Shown here in pieces: positions 1-11,830 of a DNA stretch of 64,000 bases. The position numbers and the translations under genes were made by a program. The stretch is from NCBI GenBank assembly GCA_009760855.2, contig WPIO01000084.1:1329001-1393000 (forward strand), read 5' to 3'. The notes under the pieces are model-generated. The model had not been told where the DNA came from. It saw only the letters and a list, made by a program, of their open reading frames with translations, and did no database searches. Every line of letters starts with the position of its first letter. Positions within the stretch are counted from its first letter, which is position 1. Source of the stretch: Cristatella mucedo. Its lineage: Eukaryota > Bryozoa > Phylactolaemata > Cristatellidae.

Positions 1-72
1 CACGCATTGGAGAATAAAGATAGAGTTATCTGTGACATCGCCAGTACAGCTGCAGAGAAAGGCCTGTTAGAG
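1..72 (+). CDS. giant gene exon E1 (5' edge cut by window)
   Basis: Open in the frame reading ALENKDRVICDIASTAAEKG and ending at GAG|GTAAGA, phase 0. Helical, charged peptide. Its start lies before the window. Confidence 0.6.
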
Positions 73-326
73 GTAAGAAAGTGTGAAGCGCTTCAAGCCT
101 GAACAGCAGCGATGAATCGACTCTTCCAAAACTCTTTGCCATGATTGCATGCAAACTGGTTTCATGCGTGAAAAGTGACCTCGTCTTCTGATAGCATGGT
201 TCAAGTTGGCAGTTTCCCACGAGTTTCCTCTGCCTGTCTGCAGGTTGCGCCTCTGTATTTTTGTGAGACATTTAGCGCAGGTTCTCGTGCCGATCGCTGG
301 CAGTTACAATCCGATTTGCATGCCAG

Positions 327-467
327 GCAAGCAAAGAGCTCCAGGCACAACACACTCTCCTCAAGTCTCGCTGGAGCGAGGTTCGAGAGAAATGCAGCCA
401 GCTCTCCGCTCGACTGAGACTCGCCAAGAAGCTGGAGGCTTTGCAGCACCGCTACACCCACCTGCAG
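327..467 (+). CDS. giant gene exon E2
   Basis: 47 codons, phase 0 to 0, donor CAG|GTACAC. The peptide contains HTLLKSRWSEVREKCSQL with a helix-A-type Trp and strong heptads. The acceptor at TGCCAG is weak. An upstream AG at 279 is stronger but puts this frame out of phase with E1. Confidence 0.6.
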
Positions 468-1368
468 GTACACACTAGAGGCAGGCGGTGCTTAAATTGG
501 CCCCACCCTCGCCTCCTCATTTCCTGAACCTGCAGCGTGCAGTAGATCTTCAAGTAGCTGCTGCGCATGCGATGTGGAGGCTGTGCTTTCACGGTTTTGA
601 GCATGGCAGCAGAGGTAGCATGACTTTGCTGTGAGCATGTATTGAACCAGACATAGAGCATCCGATCACTATTCCGTGTCCAAGATGCCGCTGCAAGAGG
701 CAGGCAATTTGCATAGCCTCCAGTTGGAGCCTGTGACAAAGGCTGCAGCTGGAAGTGCATCACATTGTGACTAAAAAATCAACTGCAAAGTGACCGGCAT
801 TTCTGCACCTGCTTTTTACCCAAAACAGTGAGAGACGAATTGCTGTCCAAAAAAGTGTAAGCATTCGGCAGCAGTTAGTTAACAGTCACCAATACCTGTT
901 GAAGATCATGTCGGTGGTCCTGTGGCCAAGGCAGGCTTGGAATTTGAAGTCGATTAAGATATTGTTCCCAGCTTCCAAGGTTGGCTGAACAATGAAAAAA
1001 GTATAACAGGTCTTTTATATAGCACCCTAAGAGAACTGAGACTCTATACAGGCGCTTACAACCGGCAGCAAGAGAAGCAGTGACCAAGAGGTAGTGACAA
1101 GAGGTATTGAACAACGACCAATGAAGCTGGAAAATATGAGCTTTGTTTGCCCAATATCTATTGGTAATGGTGGAAATGGGCAGGTTGGCATGACAGTTGC
1201 CACCGGCTCCTGAGGGCATGGGTTCGACTCCCGAGGATGAGCCGTCCTATTTTTCTGTATTTCTAGTGCTATTGTATCCCTCTGGGGGAAGCGTTGAGCA
1301 CATAAAGTCTGCTTGTGGTTGTAGTTGCAAAAACCTTGCAGTTTCTCTCATTCTTGTGTGCTTTTTAG

Positions 1369-1476
1369 GAGATGCTTGGCAGCAGTGAAATGCACGAGCT
1401 ATCTTTAGCTGACATCGTGAGGCTTCAGAGGCAGTGCACATATGCTCAGAGTCATGCCCAGCTAGCAGGAAATGAG
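1369..1476 (+). CDS. giant gene exon E3
   Basis: 36 codons between CTTTTTAG and GAG|GTACTG, phase 0 to 0. Peptide EMLGSSEMHELSLADIVRLQ, then a basic/polar helix (RQCTYAQSHAQL). Confidence 0.7.
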
Positions 1477-1581
1477 GTACTGCAGCGAGCCGGCTATAGC
1501 TGACTGGATATAGGTTGCTTAAGCAATGGCAAACACCTACCAGGTTGTACACTGATGCCGCAGATCTTCACTCATCCACAG

Positions 1582-1661
1582 GTCGACAGCATCCAAAGTA
1601 TGGACAATGCATTAAGTGATTCACCTGATATCACCCACATGCTTTCCGGCTTTAGTGGCAG
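1582..1661 (+). CDS. giant gene exon E4
   Basis: 80 bp, phase 0 in and 2 out, CCACAG|GTCGAC to GGCAG|GTGAGT. Peptide VDSIQSMDNALSDSP then DITHMLSGFSG, a polar segment that looks like an inter-helix loop. Confidence 0.7.
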
Positions 1662-1811
1662 GTGAGTACCATAAGTGTGTGTGTGCGTGCGTGCCTGTGT
1701 GTGCACACCTGTTTACACTTGTGATTGCATGCATGCACGTTAGCGCGCACTGTTAGATAGGTCTTCTGTTCATGCGAAATTATCGTGTTATACGACTCAA
1801 TATTGATTCAG

Positions 1812-1902
1812 GCAGCAAGCTTTCCAACAGCTTTTGCGCAAGCAGAAGAAGAAGCTGGCTGCACACATGGAATACCTAACTTTTCAAATGGATTTTGGCT
1901 AT
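1812..1902 (+). CDS. giant gene exon E5
   Basis: 91 bp, phase 2 in and 0 out. Peptide QQAFQQLLRKQKKKLAAHME is a lysine-rich coiled helix. Donor TAT|GTAAGT is consensus. Confidence 0.75.
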
Positions 1903-2029
1903 GTAAGTGTCTGCATATTCTTCTCTGTGGCCTCTCCAAATAGGGGTGAATGACAGCCTGTAGCCAGCTTTGCTAGGATGTCACTACATGTACTTTCCTT
2001 TTTTCGATCCCTGTGTATCTCTGTCTGTG

Positions 2030-2160
2030 TAACTCCACAGAGCTGCACAAACTAAGTGGGTGCTACACAGGAGAGTTTCCTATAGCACACTCAAAGCCTA
2101 AGTGGCTTTTGGTGCACATGTGGTGGCTAACAGGCTTTTTCTCGATTCACCAGATTGACA
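2030..2160 (-). mobile_element. LINE family B 3' tail fragment
   Basis: Reverse-strand copy of the tail shared with 7600-7700, 10780-10870 and 44270-44380: a block ending in tgctatagcaaactctcc-like sequence followed by the gtgggtgtt-acac-agg motif. No coding part remains. Confidence 0.55.
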
Positions 2161-2627
2161 TACAAATCAAAGTTTTGATTTCTGCAGCTGTTAAGTATTT
2201 GCAAGGAAAATCTCTAGAAAGCCGGATATGCCACCATTATCATTTTGTGCGCTACAGTAAATTGCTAACAAGGAGAAAGGAGAAATCTAGACCAGGTCAT
2301 CTTTAAGGTGGTTTGAAAGCAGTGATTTTTGCTGTTATCAGAACTGTTGAAATTATCGCTGGAACTTCACTGCTGTACTGGACGAGATTTCTGAGCCGAA
2401 AGTACTCACAGTGACAGTCCTATCACTAAGCTCCTGAGATTTTCATTAGCAATGGCCTCCACCACACACTGTGTCACCTCTACTTACCATCGCTTGGCTA
2501 TAGGCAAGCTTGGTATTTTTATAAATATTTGCTCTGCAACATTTGCCCGGCTCTGGCAGTTTATCTGCAGTAGGGGCTTTGTATTGGCCCATGTGCATCT
2601 CGTGCTGGCCTTGCTTACTTTACTTTA

Positions 2628-3720
2628 ATAATAATAATAATAATAAAGCACTTGATAAAGCGCCCTCAGAGAACTTAATCTCTTTCTAGGCACTTTACAT
2701 TTGCTGCAAAGGGAAATGCAATTGTAAAATCATGCTAGAAAAACAAACAAAATGAATAATATGGTTAGGGGTGTGACATGCACAGGGTCAGCATGCAAAT
2801 GTGGTTAGTGGCAGCATGCACAGTGTCAGCACGCATAAGCACATCAAGGACGAATCACAGGGACCCACTAAATGCTGTCTTAAATAGGTGTGTTTTTAAG
2901 TTCCTTTCAAATGTGGTCAGGTCAGGGGATGTTCTGACGCAGGTCGGGAGGGAGTTCCAGGCTTTAGGAGCATACGAACTAATGCACGGTCTCCAAAGGA
3001 TTTAAGGTTTGTACGAGGTATTTGTAGACTGTTGGATTCCGAAAAGCGGGTGGTACGATGCTTGGCCTGATGGGGGAGTATGTCGGAGAGATAGGCTGGA
3101 GCCAAAGAATGAAGGTACCTAAAAGTGAGCGAGAAAACCTTGAAGTCGATCCGTTGCTTGACTGGTAGCCAGTGCAGGTCGGCGAGAAGTGGAGTAATGT
3201 GGCAACTTCGACGCTCACGACAGACAAGCCTAGCTGCAGAGTTTTGCACCAGCTGCAATCGCCTGATCGCACATGCTGGTAGGCCAGTAAGCAGTGAGTT
3301 GCAGAAGTCGAGACGGGATGTCACGAATGCATGGACCAACTTGGACGTGGTATCTTTATCTAAACAAGCCCGAATTTTAGCAATGTTATGTAGTTGAAAA
3401 TAGGCAGATTTGACTGTGGAGCTGATATGGTCGTCTAACGAGAGGTCGCTTTGGAATATGACACCTAGATTTCGAGCTGATTCAACTGGAGATATGCTGG
3501 CAGAGCCAATTTTGAGAGTCAGCCTTTCCAATCTCTGGATCAACTTTGCCTTTCTAGCCCACGTGGGTAAGTACAGACTAATTCGACCCCTCTCACGGTT
3601 TTGTTTGTATACTGAACGGATGTGTCTTGTAATAAAGTAGCATGTCATCGCCAGCAAAATCAGCAGTTTTCTGATTTGTGTTCCGCTGCCGTTTTTTTCC
3701 AACTTAGCATGCAGCTTTTT
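2628..3720 (-). mobile_element. LINE family A (CR1/L2-like) 3' end with RT C-terminus
   Basis: The longest LINE reading frame in the window (2917-3702, 261 codons). It shows the C-terminal reverse-transcriptase block typical of CR1/L2-type non-LTR elements: RLDFCNSLLTGLP, LVQNSAARLV, HITPLLADLHWLPVKQRID, then LAPAYLSDIL and LKSFGDRA. The element ends at the low-coordinate side in a TAA/ATT microsatellite after a conserved 3' tail. It is 5'-truncated and sits in the large E5-E6 intron. Confidence 0.85.
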
Positions 3721-4039
3721 TAGTTAGGCATCCTTTATGTATAAACGATAGTGAGAAACAATTAATTTATCGACAGTCGGGAATACAGACGGGCAGACAT
3801 CAGAGGTCTCCTTTTTTAACGTCATATACATACCCTTAGATGGCAAGCCCTCTAGTAGGGTTTTACAGCACTCTGCGACAGTGAGGGCTTTCTAAGGAAT
3901 CTCAATTTTTTGCTGCTGTTAGTGTAGAAATAGTCTGTATGTTTTTATGGCTAAGACGTCCTGATTGCCCTGCTGCCTAGGCAGGATGTCTGTAGGTAGC
4001 CATAGGGTTTTAGGAGTAAGATTTCTGCTGCCTAGGGGA

Positions 4040-4444
4040 ATTGCTTTGATCGGTATGCTGGAGCCAGAGAATAAAGGGACCTAAAAATGAGTGAGTGAAA
4101 GAATCTTGAAGTCAATGTGCTGCCTGCTTGACTGGGAGCCAGTGCAGGTCGGTGAGAAATGGTGTGATGTGGAAACTATGCTGCTCATAATAGACAAGCC
4201 TGGTTTCAGAGTTTTGCACCAACTGGAAGCATCTGAGAGAAATAGCCAGTAGTGAGTCAGAAGTCGAGATAAGAAGTCGATAAGTCGATGCCACAAATGA
4301 ACTGGCCAATTTGAATGAAGTATCCCTGTCTAAGTAAGCCCAAATCTTGGCAATGTTAAGTAGGCGAAAGTAGGCAGACCTGACCGTGGAGCTGATTTAA
4401 TAATAATAATAATAATGCACTTGATAAAGCGCCCTCAGAGAACT

Positions 4445-4541
<97 letters not shown>

Positions 4542-4990
4542 GGTGCTTTACATTTGCTGAATTGTTAATCTAGTGTAAGGTCACTTTGGAACAGGACAAC
4601 CAGATTTCTTGCAGATGAAACAGGAGATATGCTGGCAGAGCCAATTTTGAACGATTATCTTTCCAGTTTCTGAGTCACATTTGGTTTGTCCATAACTAGT
4701 AGGTTGGTTTTATCATCATTCAATTTGAGAAAGTCTGCCATCCATGTGCAGATGTCAGCAATACGTTCAGCTAGGGAGTTGAGAGAGAATTTGACGTGCT
4801 GGGTGGCTGGCAGTGATTCGAGCAAAGGTACAACTGAGTGGCATCTGCATACGAGTAAAAGCCTGGATTGTACTGACACTCTCCGACCGATAGGTGGACT
4901 TCGATACACATAATTGAAATGGAAGCAGCAGCATGACCGATGGGGCAGGTTGGAGATAGGGATGGGGTGTTTGCTCACACTGCCAGTTCT
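4040..4990 (-). mobile_element. second LINE family A copy, split by its own tail and a CT array
   Basis: Two reverse-strand RT pieces: 4081-4385 (LHWLPVKQ-like, degraded) and 4655-4978 (SLAERIADICTWMADFLKLN, DDKTNLLVMD), separated by an ATT-type tail at 4397-4440 and a CT array. At least two nested or tandem insertions. The copy runs almost up to the E6 acceptor at 5004. Confidence 0.7.
4448..4540. repeat. (CT)n microsatellite inside a LINE tail
   Basis: About 93 bp of uninterrupted CT replacing the short ctctttct of the LINE family A 3' tail, with aactcaat on one side and aggtgctttacatttgct on the other. Confidence 0.95.
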
Positions 4991-5004
4991 TATTCATGTC
5001 GCAG

Positions 5005-5166
5005 ATAGAGCAATGGCTATCCGAAAAATCGCGGCTGCTGAAAGCACACAGTCAATTGGACAAGGGAGAAGATGCGACAGCCAAGCTGCAGCAGCTGCTG
5101 CTGCGTTTGCTGCCGATTCACTTTGAAGCTGCAGCAAGAGAAGTGCTGCTCAGCGACGTGAAGAAG
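5005..5166 (+). CDS. giant gene exon E6 (spectrin repeat, helix A-B)
   Basis: 54 codons, phase 0 to 0, TCGCAG|ATAGAG to AAG|GTCAGT. Begins IEQWLSEKSRLLKAHSQLDK, a textbook spectrin helix A with Trp and the following E-K pair; continues with a Leu-rich helix. Confidence 0.85.
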
Positions 5167-5286
5167 GTCAGTAGCTCAGCCAGCTACTAGCCTCTGCCGC
5201 TACCACCGCCGGACGTTTATGTGGCGCCACTGCCATGCCATTTTGTTATCTCCTGCCAAGACAGTTGTGCCATCTGTTTTTCCTAG

Positions 5287-5478
5287 CGCTGTGATAAGTA
5301 TATTGCATTGAACCATGATGATGCGTACGCTATGCAACTTCGACTCAGCCGCTTGACCTACGACTGGAAGAAGGTGCTTCAAGGCATGCCCGACATGCGA
5401 CAGCTGCTCAACGAGACTCGCACCTTTGCATTCTTCCAGAATGCAGTGAAGCTTGTTGAGAAGTGGATAACTCAGAAG
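5287..5478 (+). CDS. giant gene exon E7
   Basis: 64 codons, phase 0 to 0, TTCCTAG|CGCTGT to AAG|GTGCGG. Includes YAMQLRLSRLTYDWKKVLQG and VKLVEKWITQK, giving helix-C and next helix-A signatures. Confidence 0.8.
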
Positions 5479-5623
5479 GTGCGGAATTGGATGTAGATTT
5501 GATTCTTTTCTCTTGTGCAATCACGTTTAATTGTGTGGGGGAATGCGAAATCGAGTTTTGGTCTATGGGAAAATACGGTCCTTTTGCATCGTTGCACCGA
5601 GGCTGAACAGGCCTAGTGTCTCT

Positions 5624-5683
5624 TCTAGCAGCCATCTAAAGTAACTGATGTAGTATCTAGCAGCCATCTAAAGTAACTGATGC
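5624..5683. repeat. tandem duplication, 32-bp period
   Basis: The block tctagcagccatctaaagta plus actgatg occurs twice in direct succession. Intronic. Confidence 0.85.
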
Positions 5684-6469
5684 AGCAGTGCAATGAAGGC
5701 CTTATGGGTGAGCGATGGCTGTGCCAACTCCCATTGGTGTGTAAACTCGGCAGCAAAGTGCAAGCATTATACAGTGTAGTAATACCGCTCGTGTGGCAAG
5801 TTTCGATCCTACGGTGTTCAGTAAAACACGGCAGAGCATTTTGATTCCATCTTGATATTCTGCTCTATGAGCCGGTGCTTCGGGCTTGGATCTGAATACC
5901 CAAGCCTGCTTTCGCACCAGCCCAGACGCTCGTGATACGGATGCCAGCCCGGAGCTAGGCCAAATTAGGCAGGTTAGTAGCAGAGCTGGGCTAGAGGTGG
6001 CAAGTCGTCTGCTTGACGGTCTCATTTTGTTGTGATGCAGATGCCCTAGTGCGACGGCCCAGAGGAACGACCTAGTACGACGGCCTGGCCGCCCCTGGTC
6101 ACCTGGCATCGGTCGGCATTCGCGAGGGCATTTGTGGTCGATGCCTGTTGAAGTCGAAATCCCCCCTGAAAACGAAGTCTGACTGGCTAGCCCTCCGATA
6201 CGACGTGCACACTGGACCGCTGGTCAACACTGTGGTCGCAGAGGATAACAACCTCAGTTTCGATTGCCAAAGTGGCTATGACGAATTTCAAAGCTTTGGG
6301 TAGAAAATCTGGCCTTGTGTTTGGGATTATTAATTATAGCAGCCTGAGAGAAAGCAGAGAAATTTTGCCCCAGAGGCACACATCAACCGATGACATACAG
6401 CTAGCTAACTGGCATGTGTGTTTGTCTGTTCCTTAAATTCTTGGTTACGACAGTAATCTTGCACTACAG

Positions 6470-6553
6470 GAATGTGTTATGAAGTTTGATGTGCACGTGA
6501 TCGAGAGGGAAGAATGCTCGGACATCCTAAGGAGCCTGCAGCTCTGCGATAGC
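6470..6553 (+). CDS. giant gene exon E8
   Basis: 28 codons, phase 0 to 0, CTACAG|GAATGT to AGC|GTGAGT. Peptide ECVMKFDVHVIEREECSDIL then RSLQLCDS. Confidence 0.75.
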
Positions 6554-6661
6554 GTGAGTCTAGCTCTACAATTGGTGGCGCTGTTCAGATGCTGGCTCGG
6601 AGTGGGCTGGCCGTGTAGCACTGAAGCAGAGCACTAGCAAGAGCGGCTGAATCCTCTGCAG

Positions 6662-6780
6662 GGCGGACTCCTGGCTCAGAGTGCAGTCGATGTCCTTCCC
6701 GCTCTGAAAAAGATTTTATTTCGGATGCCTCATGTCCCAGCTGAAGACGTTGCCACACTGACCAGGGATGTTACTCGGAG
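6662..6780 (+). CDS. giant gene exon E9
   Basis: 119 bp, phase 0 in and 2 out, CTGCAG|GGCGGA to GGAG|GTAACT. Peptide GGLLAQSAVDVLPALKKILF then RMPHVPAEDVATLTRDVTR, helix-loop-helix in character. Confidence 0.75.
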
Positions 6781-6925
6781 GTAACTGAAGCCGGCGACAC
6801 CTCGTCCAGCTTTTCTCACAGCCCCTCACCCCCACACCCTTTTCTGGCTAAGCCACGGCTCTCTGATGTCGTGAAGCTTTGGCACAAGCTTGCAGCTGCA
6901 TCTGCTCGTCTCTGTTGACCGCCAG

Positions 6926-7040
6926 GTGGCACGAGGCGCTCTCCGATGCAGCTCTGTGCAGGCAGCGGCTCGACGAGGCGCTGCTGCTGTACGATGCACG
7001 TGAGAAGCTGATGGCTGCGATCTGCCGAATCGATGCTTGG
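6926..7040 (+). CDS. giant gene exon E10
   Basis: 115 bp, phase 2 in and 0 out, GCCAG|GTGGCA to TGG|GTATGC. Peptide WHEALSDAALCRQRLDEALL then LYDAREKLMAAICRIDAW. The intron follows directly after the helix-A Trp codon. Confidence 0.8.
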
Positions 7041-7139
7041 GTATGCAGCCAGCTCCTGTACGGCACATGCTGCAGGGGCCGCATGCGAGGCCCTGAGCTC
7101 CATGCGAGGAGCGGTGTAGCGCCACCTTAAAAAACCACG

Positions 7140-7385
7140 TTCGCGGTGGCGACCAGCGCGGTTTCAGCCGGCAACGCGCTGTCGCTCGTCCGAGACGTTG
7201 CTGTTTCGTCGTTGTCGTCGTCGTTGCTTGTCAGAGACATCGTTGCACCTCGTCGTTGCAGCACGATCTCATTGCCGACTGCCGCAGTGGCTGCGACCTG
7301 GCAACATCGTCGTGCAGCACTCGTCGGAGGAGCTTTGACAGACTCTTGCTGGAAATCACCGAATTCTCTCGTCATCATGTGAAGG
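7140..7385. other. GC-rich TCG-repeat intron segment
   Basis: A stretch dense in cgtcgt/gtcgtcg trinucleotides between E10 and LINE family B. Open in several frames because of the TCG bias; no splice-supported exon seen. Confidence 0.5.
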
Positions 7386-7569
7386 CAGGCACAGATGCTT
7401 ATTGACTTGCCTGATTTATACTGGCCCGTCGTTTGCTTGCACGGTTTCATCTTCAAACTAGATCTCTATCCAGGTTCTTTTCAACTCACTTCAAGAGAGT
7501 CGATACTCCTTTAGTTATATTAGTTATAGTATAGTATTAGTTATAGTTATTAGTTATATTAGTTGATGA

Positions 7570-8165
7570 TGTTGATGATGACATATCTCCGTCAGTAACT
7601 CCACAAAGTCATAAAGACCATGTGGGTGTTACGCAGGAGAGTTTTGTATAGCGCACTCACAGCCTAAGCGGCTTTCGGTACGCATTCGGTAGCCAACAGA
7701 CTTCGTCTCACGCAACAAAGAGAACGTGGGAAGCATAGCAGAGTCAGGAGAGCAGTTGAGGTAGTGAGTAGCATAGAAGTAGCAGTTCAGGACCGCTGAA
7801 AAAGATGTGCCATAGTCGGCAGTGGGAGAGTAGTTGTCGTTGCATAAGAATTGTGGATGCGAGTTCCACAGTCTAGGACCTGCAGAGCTAAAGCTTCTGT
7901 CACCAACTGTCTTTAAGCGGAGGAATGGGACAGCTAATTTATTGTCCACACAGGACCTGAGGGTGCGAACAGGCTGAAACTCATGTAGCAGTTCAGCTAG
8001 GTACGAAGGAGCTAAGCCGTGGTGGGCCTTGTGGGTCAGCGTAAGAACTTTGCTCTGTATCCTTTGCTCAACCAGCAACCATCCTAGCTCATTCAGCAGA
8101 GGTGTCACGTGCTCAAACCGCTGGGACTTGAAGACCAGCCTTGCAGCCATATTCATAGTCAGCTG
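7570..8165 (-). mobile_element. LINE family B (L2-like) 3' end with RT C-terminus
   Basis: Reverse-strand frame of 175 codons (7629-8156) with MNMAARLVFKSQRFEHVTPL, LLVEQRIQSKVLTLTHKAHHG, LAPSYLAEL and VGDRSFSSAGPRLWNS, the C-terminal RT-tail pattern of L2/CR1 elements. It differs from family A in sequence and in its tail (ctttcggtacgcattcggta). 5'-truncated. Confidence 0.85.
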
Positions 8166-8639
8166 TAGTGGTATAATAGCTTTCTATAATAGCGGTGCCG
8201 GAGCAACTAGAATGTGTTCGGTTGCTTCTGCTGAACCGTTGCATTAATTGCATCCTTTGCGAAGTCTCATCCTTGATGATTATGCATACTAATGGGGCAT
8301 AGCAGGAAATGTCAAATAAGCTCAGCTTTATTCCTGTTATTGCAGTCAGCTGTGCTTGTGTGTAGCAAATGTGTAACAAACCTTTTAGTACAAAAGCTGA
8401 AAAGCTCTAGCCACGATTAAAATTACCCTTGAATTCGCAATAGCATTTCATTAATCAACCTGCAATGACTAAACGCAAGGGTAGCAGATAAGTGAGAACT
8501 AGTAAGAGCAACAGCAACAAGTGCAGTATTTTGACGAATGAGCGAATGAATACAGACTTGCTTAGCTTCACACGATTTCACAGGATAATGAAATGCCTGA
8601 ATACGTGCTGAAAGCTGACAGCATAGATATTTATTCAGA

Positions 8640-8705
8640 AAATTTAAAGTGCCTAGAAAGAGATTGGGTTCTCTGAGGGCTCTTTATCAAGCGTGTTATT
8701 GTTAG
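8640..8705 (+). mobile_element. solo LINE family A 3' tail
   Basis: Only the terminal motif aaagtgcctagaaagagatt plus ggttctctgagggctctttatcaagcg and a short tta run remain. Confidence 0.65.
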
Positions 8706-8929
8706 TATTGTCATGTCTGCCGCCGAGACCACACTTGGGATTGGTTGAGTCTACTTGACATGATAGGGACTCTCACTTTCAAGCGAGCCTTGGTAACATT
8801 GTTTGCAAGAGATTGTTCTTGCACACATATCATGAGTGAGAGCCATATGTAATAGTATTATTAAAATTAATTAGCAGTGCAAAAACCTAAACGTATATGT
8901 AGATCCCTAGGTACTTGTTGGCCTTGAAG

Positions 8930-9190
8930 TATTTATGGAGATGACAGTGATCAAAATCAGCCAATTTTTCGGATTTTACATTTGTTTTAACTACGTTATT
9001 GTAGAAGCTAGATTTGGCCTCAGCAAGGATTGATTGGTGTTGCCTACAATAGTCCTAATCTTACTGACTAGGATTATTCAATCTTGGCGGGCCTTGCTTA
9101 GCTTGTTTAACGTCTGCAGTAAACCATAGACCACCTGGGCGAGGGCCTGCATTGCGCTTAGTCAGAGAGGCAAACGCATCCTGAACATCG
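8930..9190 (-). mobile_element. probable LINE ORF2 linker fragment
   Basis: Reverse-strand translation with frame breaks gives GPRPGGLWFTADVKQAKQ and AKSSFYNNVV, resembling the endonuclease-RT linker of CR1/L2 elements. Short and decayed. Confidence 0.4.
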
Positions 9191-9694
9191 GCTACCATCA
9201 TGTTGTAGTATTCAGTATTCCACCAGTGAGGGAGGTTGAATTAAGGATTGAGCAGAGGGGAGAGAATGATTGGTCGTCGAAGGACGAGACGGCCAGACGC
9301 TGCAAGATTCGTGAATGGTCGGGCGATGTCGTAGGTGGTGGTGATAGAACGTGAACGGCGGATAATAACGTTTCAGACCCTATAAGGAAATGGCAGCTTC
9401 GCTCTTGGCGGACCTGGCAAGGGCCACGAGCCAGCAGAGGTGAAGCGCCACTCGGTGGCACCGTGCAGTTGCAGGCACCTGTGTGGAAGTCCGTGCAAAA
9501 AGCCTGGTGCGGCACCCTAATGAGCGCTTCCCATTTCTCGAGGTGCTTCGGACGCACGGCACCTTACAGGCGTGCGGCTTCGCTTGTCATTGCCTTTCTT
9601 GTCATCTAGCATGTCAGCGCATTTCATTTCGACAGCCCGAGGGCTGCTGCTTCCGTGCGGTTTCCTATAGCAACCGGCTGCATGCTTTCAACAG

Positions 9695-9828
9695 GGTCTA
9701 ATTGAGGAGTCGGAGCTGTTGCTCTCAAAGCACCGGGTCGCATCATCGGCGGCCAGAGCGGCATTGCAGGAGGCTGTGCAGGCCGTGATACGAAAGCACG
9801 AAGCCCTGACTGCAGCTTGTGCAGCACG
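9695..9828 (+). CDS. giant gene exon E11
   Basis: 134 bp, phase 0 in and 2 out, CAACAG|GGTCTA to CACG|GTGAGC. Peptide GLIEESELLLSKHRVASSAA then RAALQEAVQAVIRKHEALTA, a long Ala-rich helix. Confidence 0.8.
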
Positions 9829-10332
9829 GTGAGCGCGCTGCTCGTGGGCAGCGATACTGTTGCCAGTGCAGGATAGAAGTAGGATCTTTGACATGTCACC
9901 TGCACACTGCAACTGTGCGTACACTTGTCTCGACCCTAGCAATGAGAAAACGAGCGGGCATGTGCAGGCAAAACGCCCTTGCTTAAATAGTTCTAAGCCA
10001 ACATCTAAGTATTTACGGTGTGCTTGAGGGAAGGAACCCAGTGGGCTGCCCTAACACTTTTCTGTCTGTCTGAGAGTAACACTAACAGCTATGAGCTATG
10101 GATTTATAGCTTAGGTAGCAGTGCGAAGTACTGCTGCTCCTGCTACTGCTGCTGTTCCTAATAATAATTATAGTAATAATGTTAATATTAATAATATTAC
10201 ATTTGCATAGTACCGTAAGAAAACTAAAGTTCTTTCAAGGTTTTTAAATATGATGGAAACAAATGAGTCAGTTTTATTCAACGTTTGAAACCTCCCTCTC
10301 TCTCTCTCTTCACATGTCCTCCTGTCAGTCTT

Positions 10333-10860
<528 letters not shown>

Positions 10861-11250
10861 ACACCCTCATAGTCCCCTAACCTTATTATTCATTTTGTTT
10901 GTTTTTCAAGCATGATTTTACTTACCATTCAATTGCATTTTCCTTTGCAGCAAATGTAAAGCGCCTAGAAAGAGATTAAGTTCTCTGAGGGCGCTTTATC
11001 AAGTGCATTATTATTATTATTATAGCGTTTCTGGCTTTGTAGAGTTGCAGATTGAGATACATTACATTACCCCATCTGCTGTAGATCTTAAGAATGTATG
11101 GTAATTACTTGTGACGTCAATGAACCTTGTCTTATTTGATAGCCATCGTTCGATCGTGTTTCCGTTGCAGCAGCTCTGAAGCGCCTAGAAAGAGATTGAG
11201 CTCGTTGGGGGCGCTTTATCAAGTGTATTATTATTATTATTATTATTACT
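10861..11250 (+). mobile_element. two LINE family A 3' tails in series
   Basis: Tail 1 ends at about 11022 and tail 2 at about 11250. Each has the aagcgcctagaaagagatt block followed by gggcgctttatcaagtg and an ATT microsatellite. No coding part remains. Confidence 0.75.
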
Positions 11251-11693
11251 ATCATAGGCTTATCCAAGATTGCATTGCATTGCTTTGATTAAGCAAACAG
11301 TCGGTCCTTGACTTTGTTCTTTGTGGCCGATCGTTGGAGAGCTGACATACATACCGAGCAGCAGGTCGCCTGATACATCTTTTCTGATAGGGGGGAGGTT
11401 GCTCCAAGGGGGCCTTGGTTTGCTACTCTCTACCACGACTGAGCATGGCTATTTTGCATGTGGCCATCATGAACTCTACGAAGCCATAAAGACTAAGCAG
11501 GATACAGGTATGTATGTGTCCAAATATGTGATTATCTAGAGTATTTTCCTCATCGTTGTGGTTTGCACTGACCGGTAAGAATTCATTCTCTTCAATCCTT
11601 TCTTGTCTTATTCTATGAACTCGAACATGGTTCAGTATCCTGTATATCTGCTTTCTGTCAAGCCCCATAGTAATAATTTACTCTAAGTAAATA

Positions 11694-11830
11694 AATAAAT
11701 AAAATTCATTTGTATAGCACCCCAATAGAACTTAATCTCTATTCAGGCGCTTCATATATGCCTCGGTGCTCGAGCCCACGACCTAAGCCAGACCTTGGTC
11801 GGGGCGAGCACCTTAACCGCTGGACCAAAC
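11694..11830 (-). mobile_element. SINE family 2 (tRNA-like head, LINE-like tail)
   Basis: Read on the - strand: tRNA-like head with box B-like gtgggctcgagc, then an aagcgcctgaatagagatta tail resembling the LINE family A 3' end. Other copies at 38717, 44700 and 61825. Confidence 0.65.
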
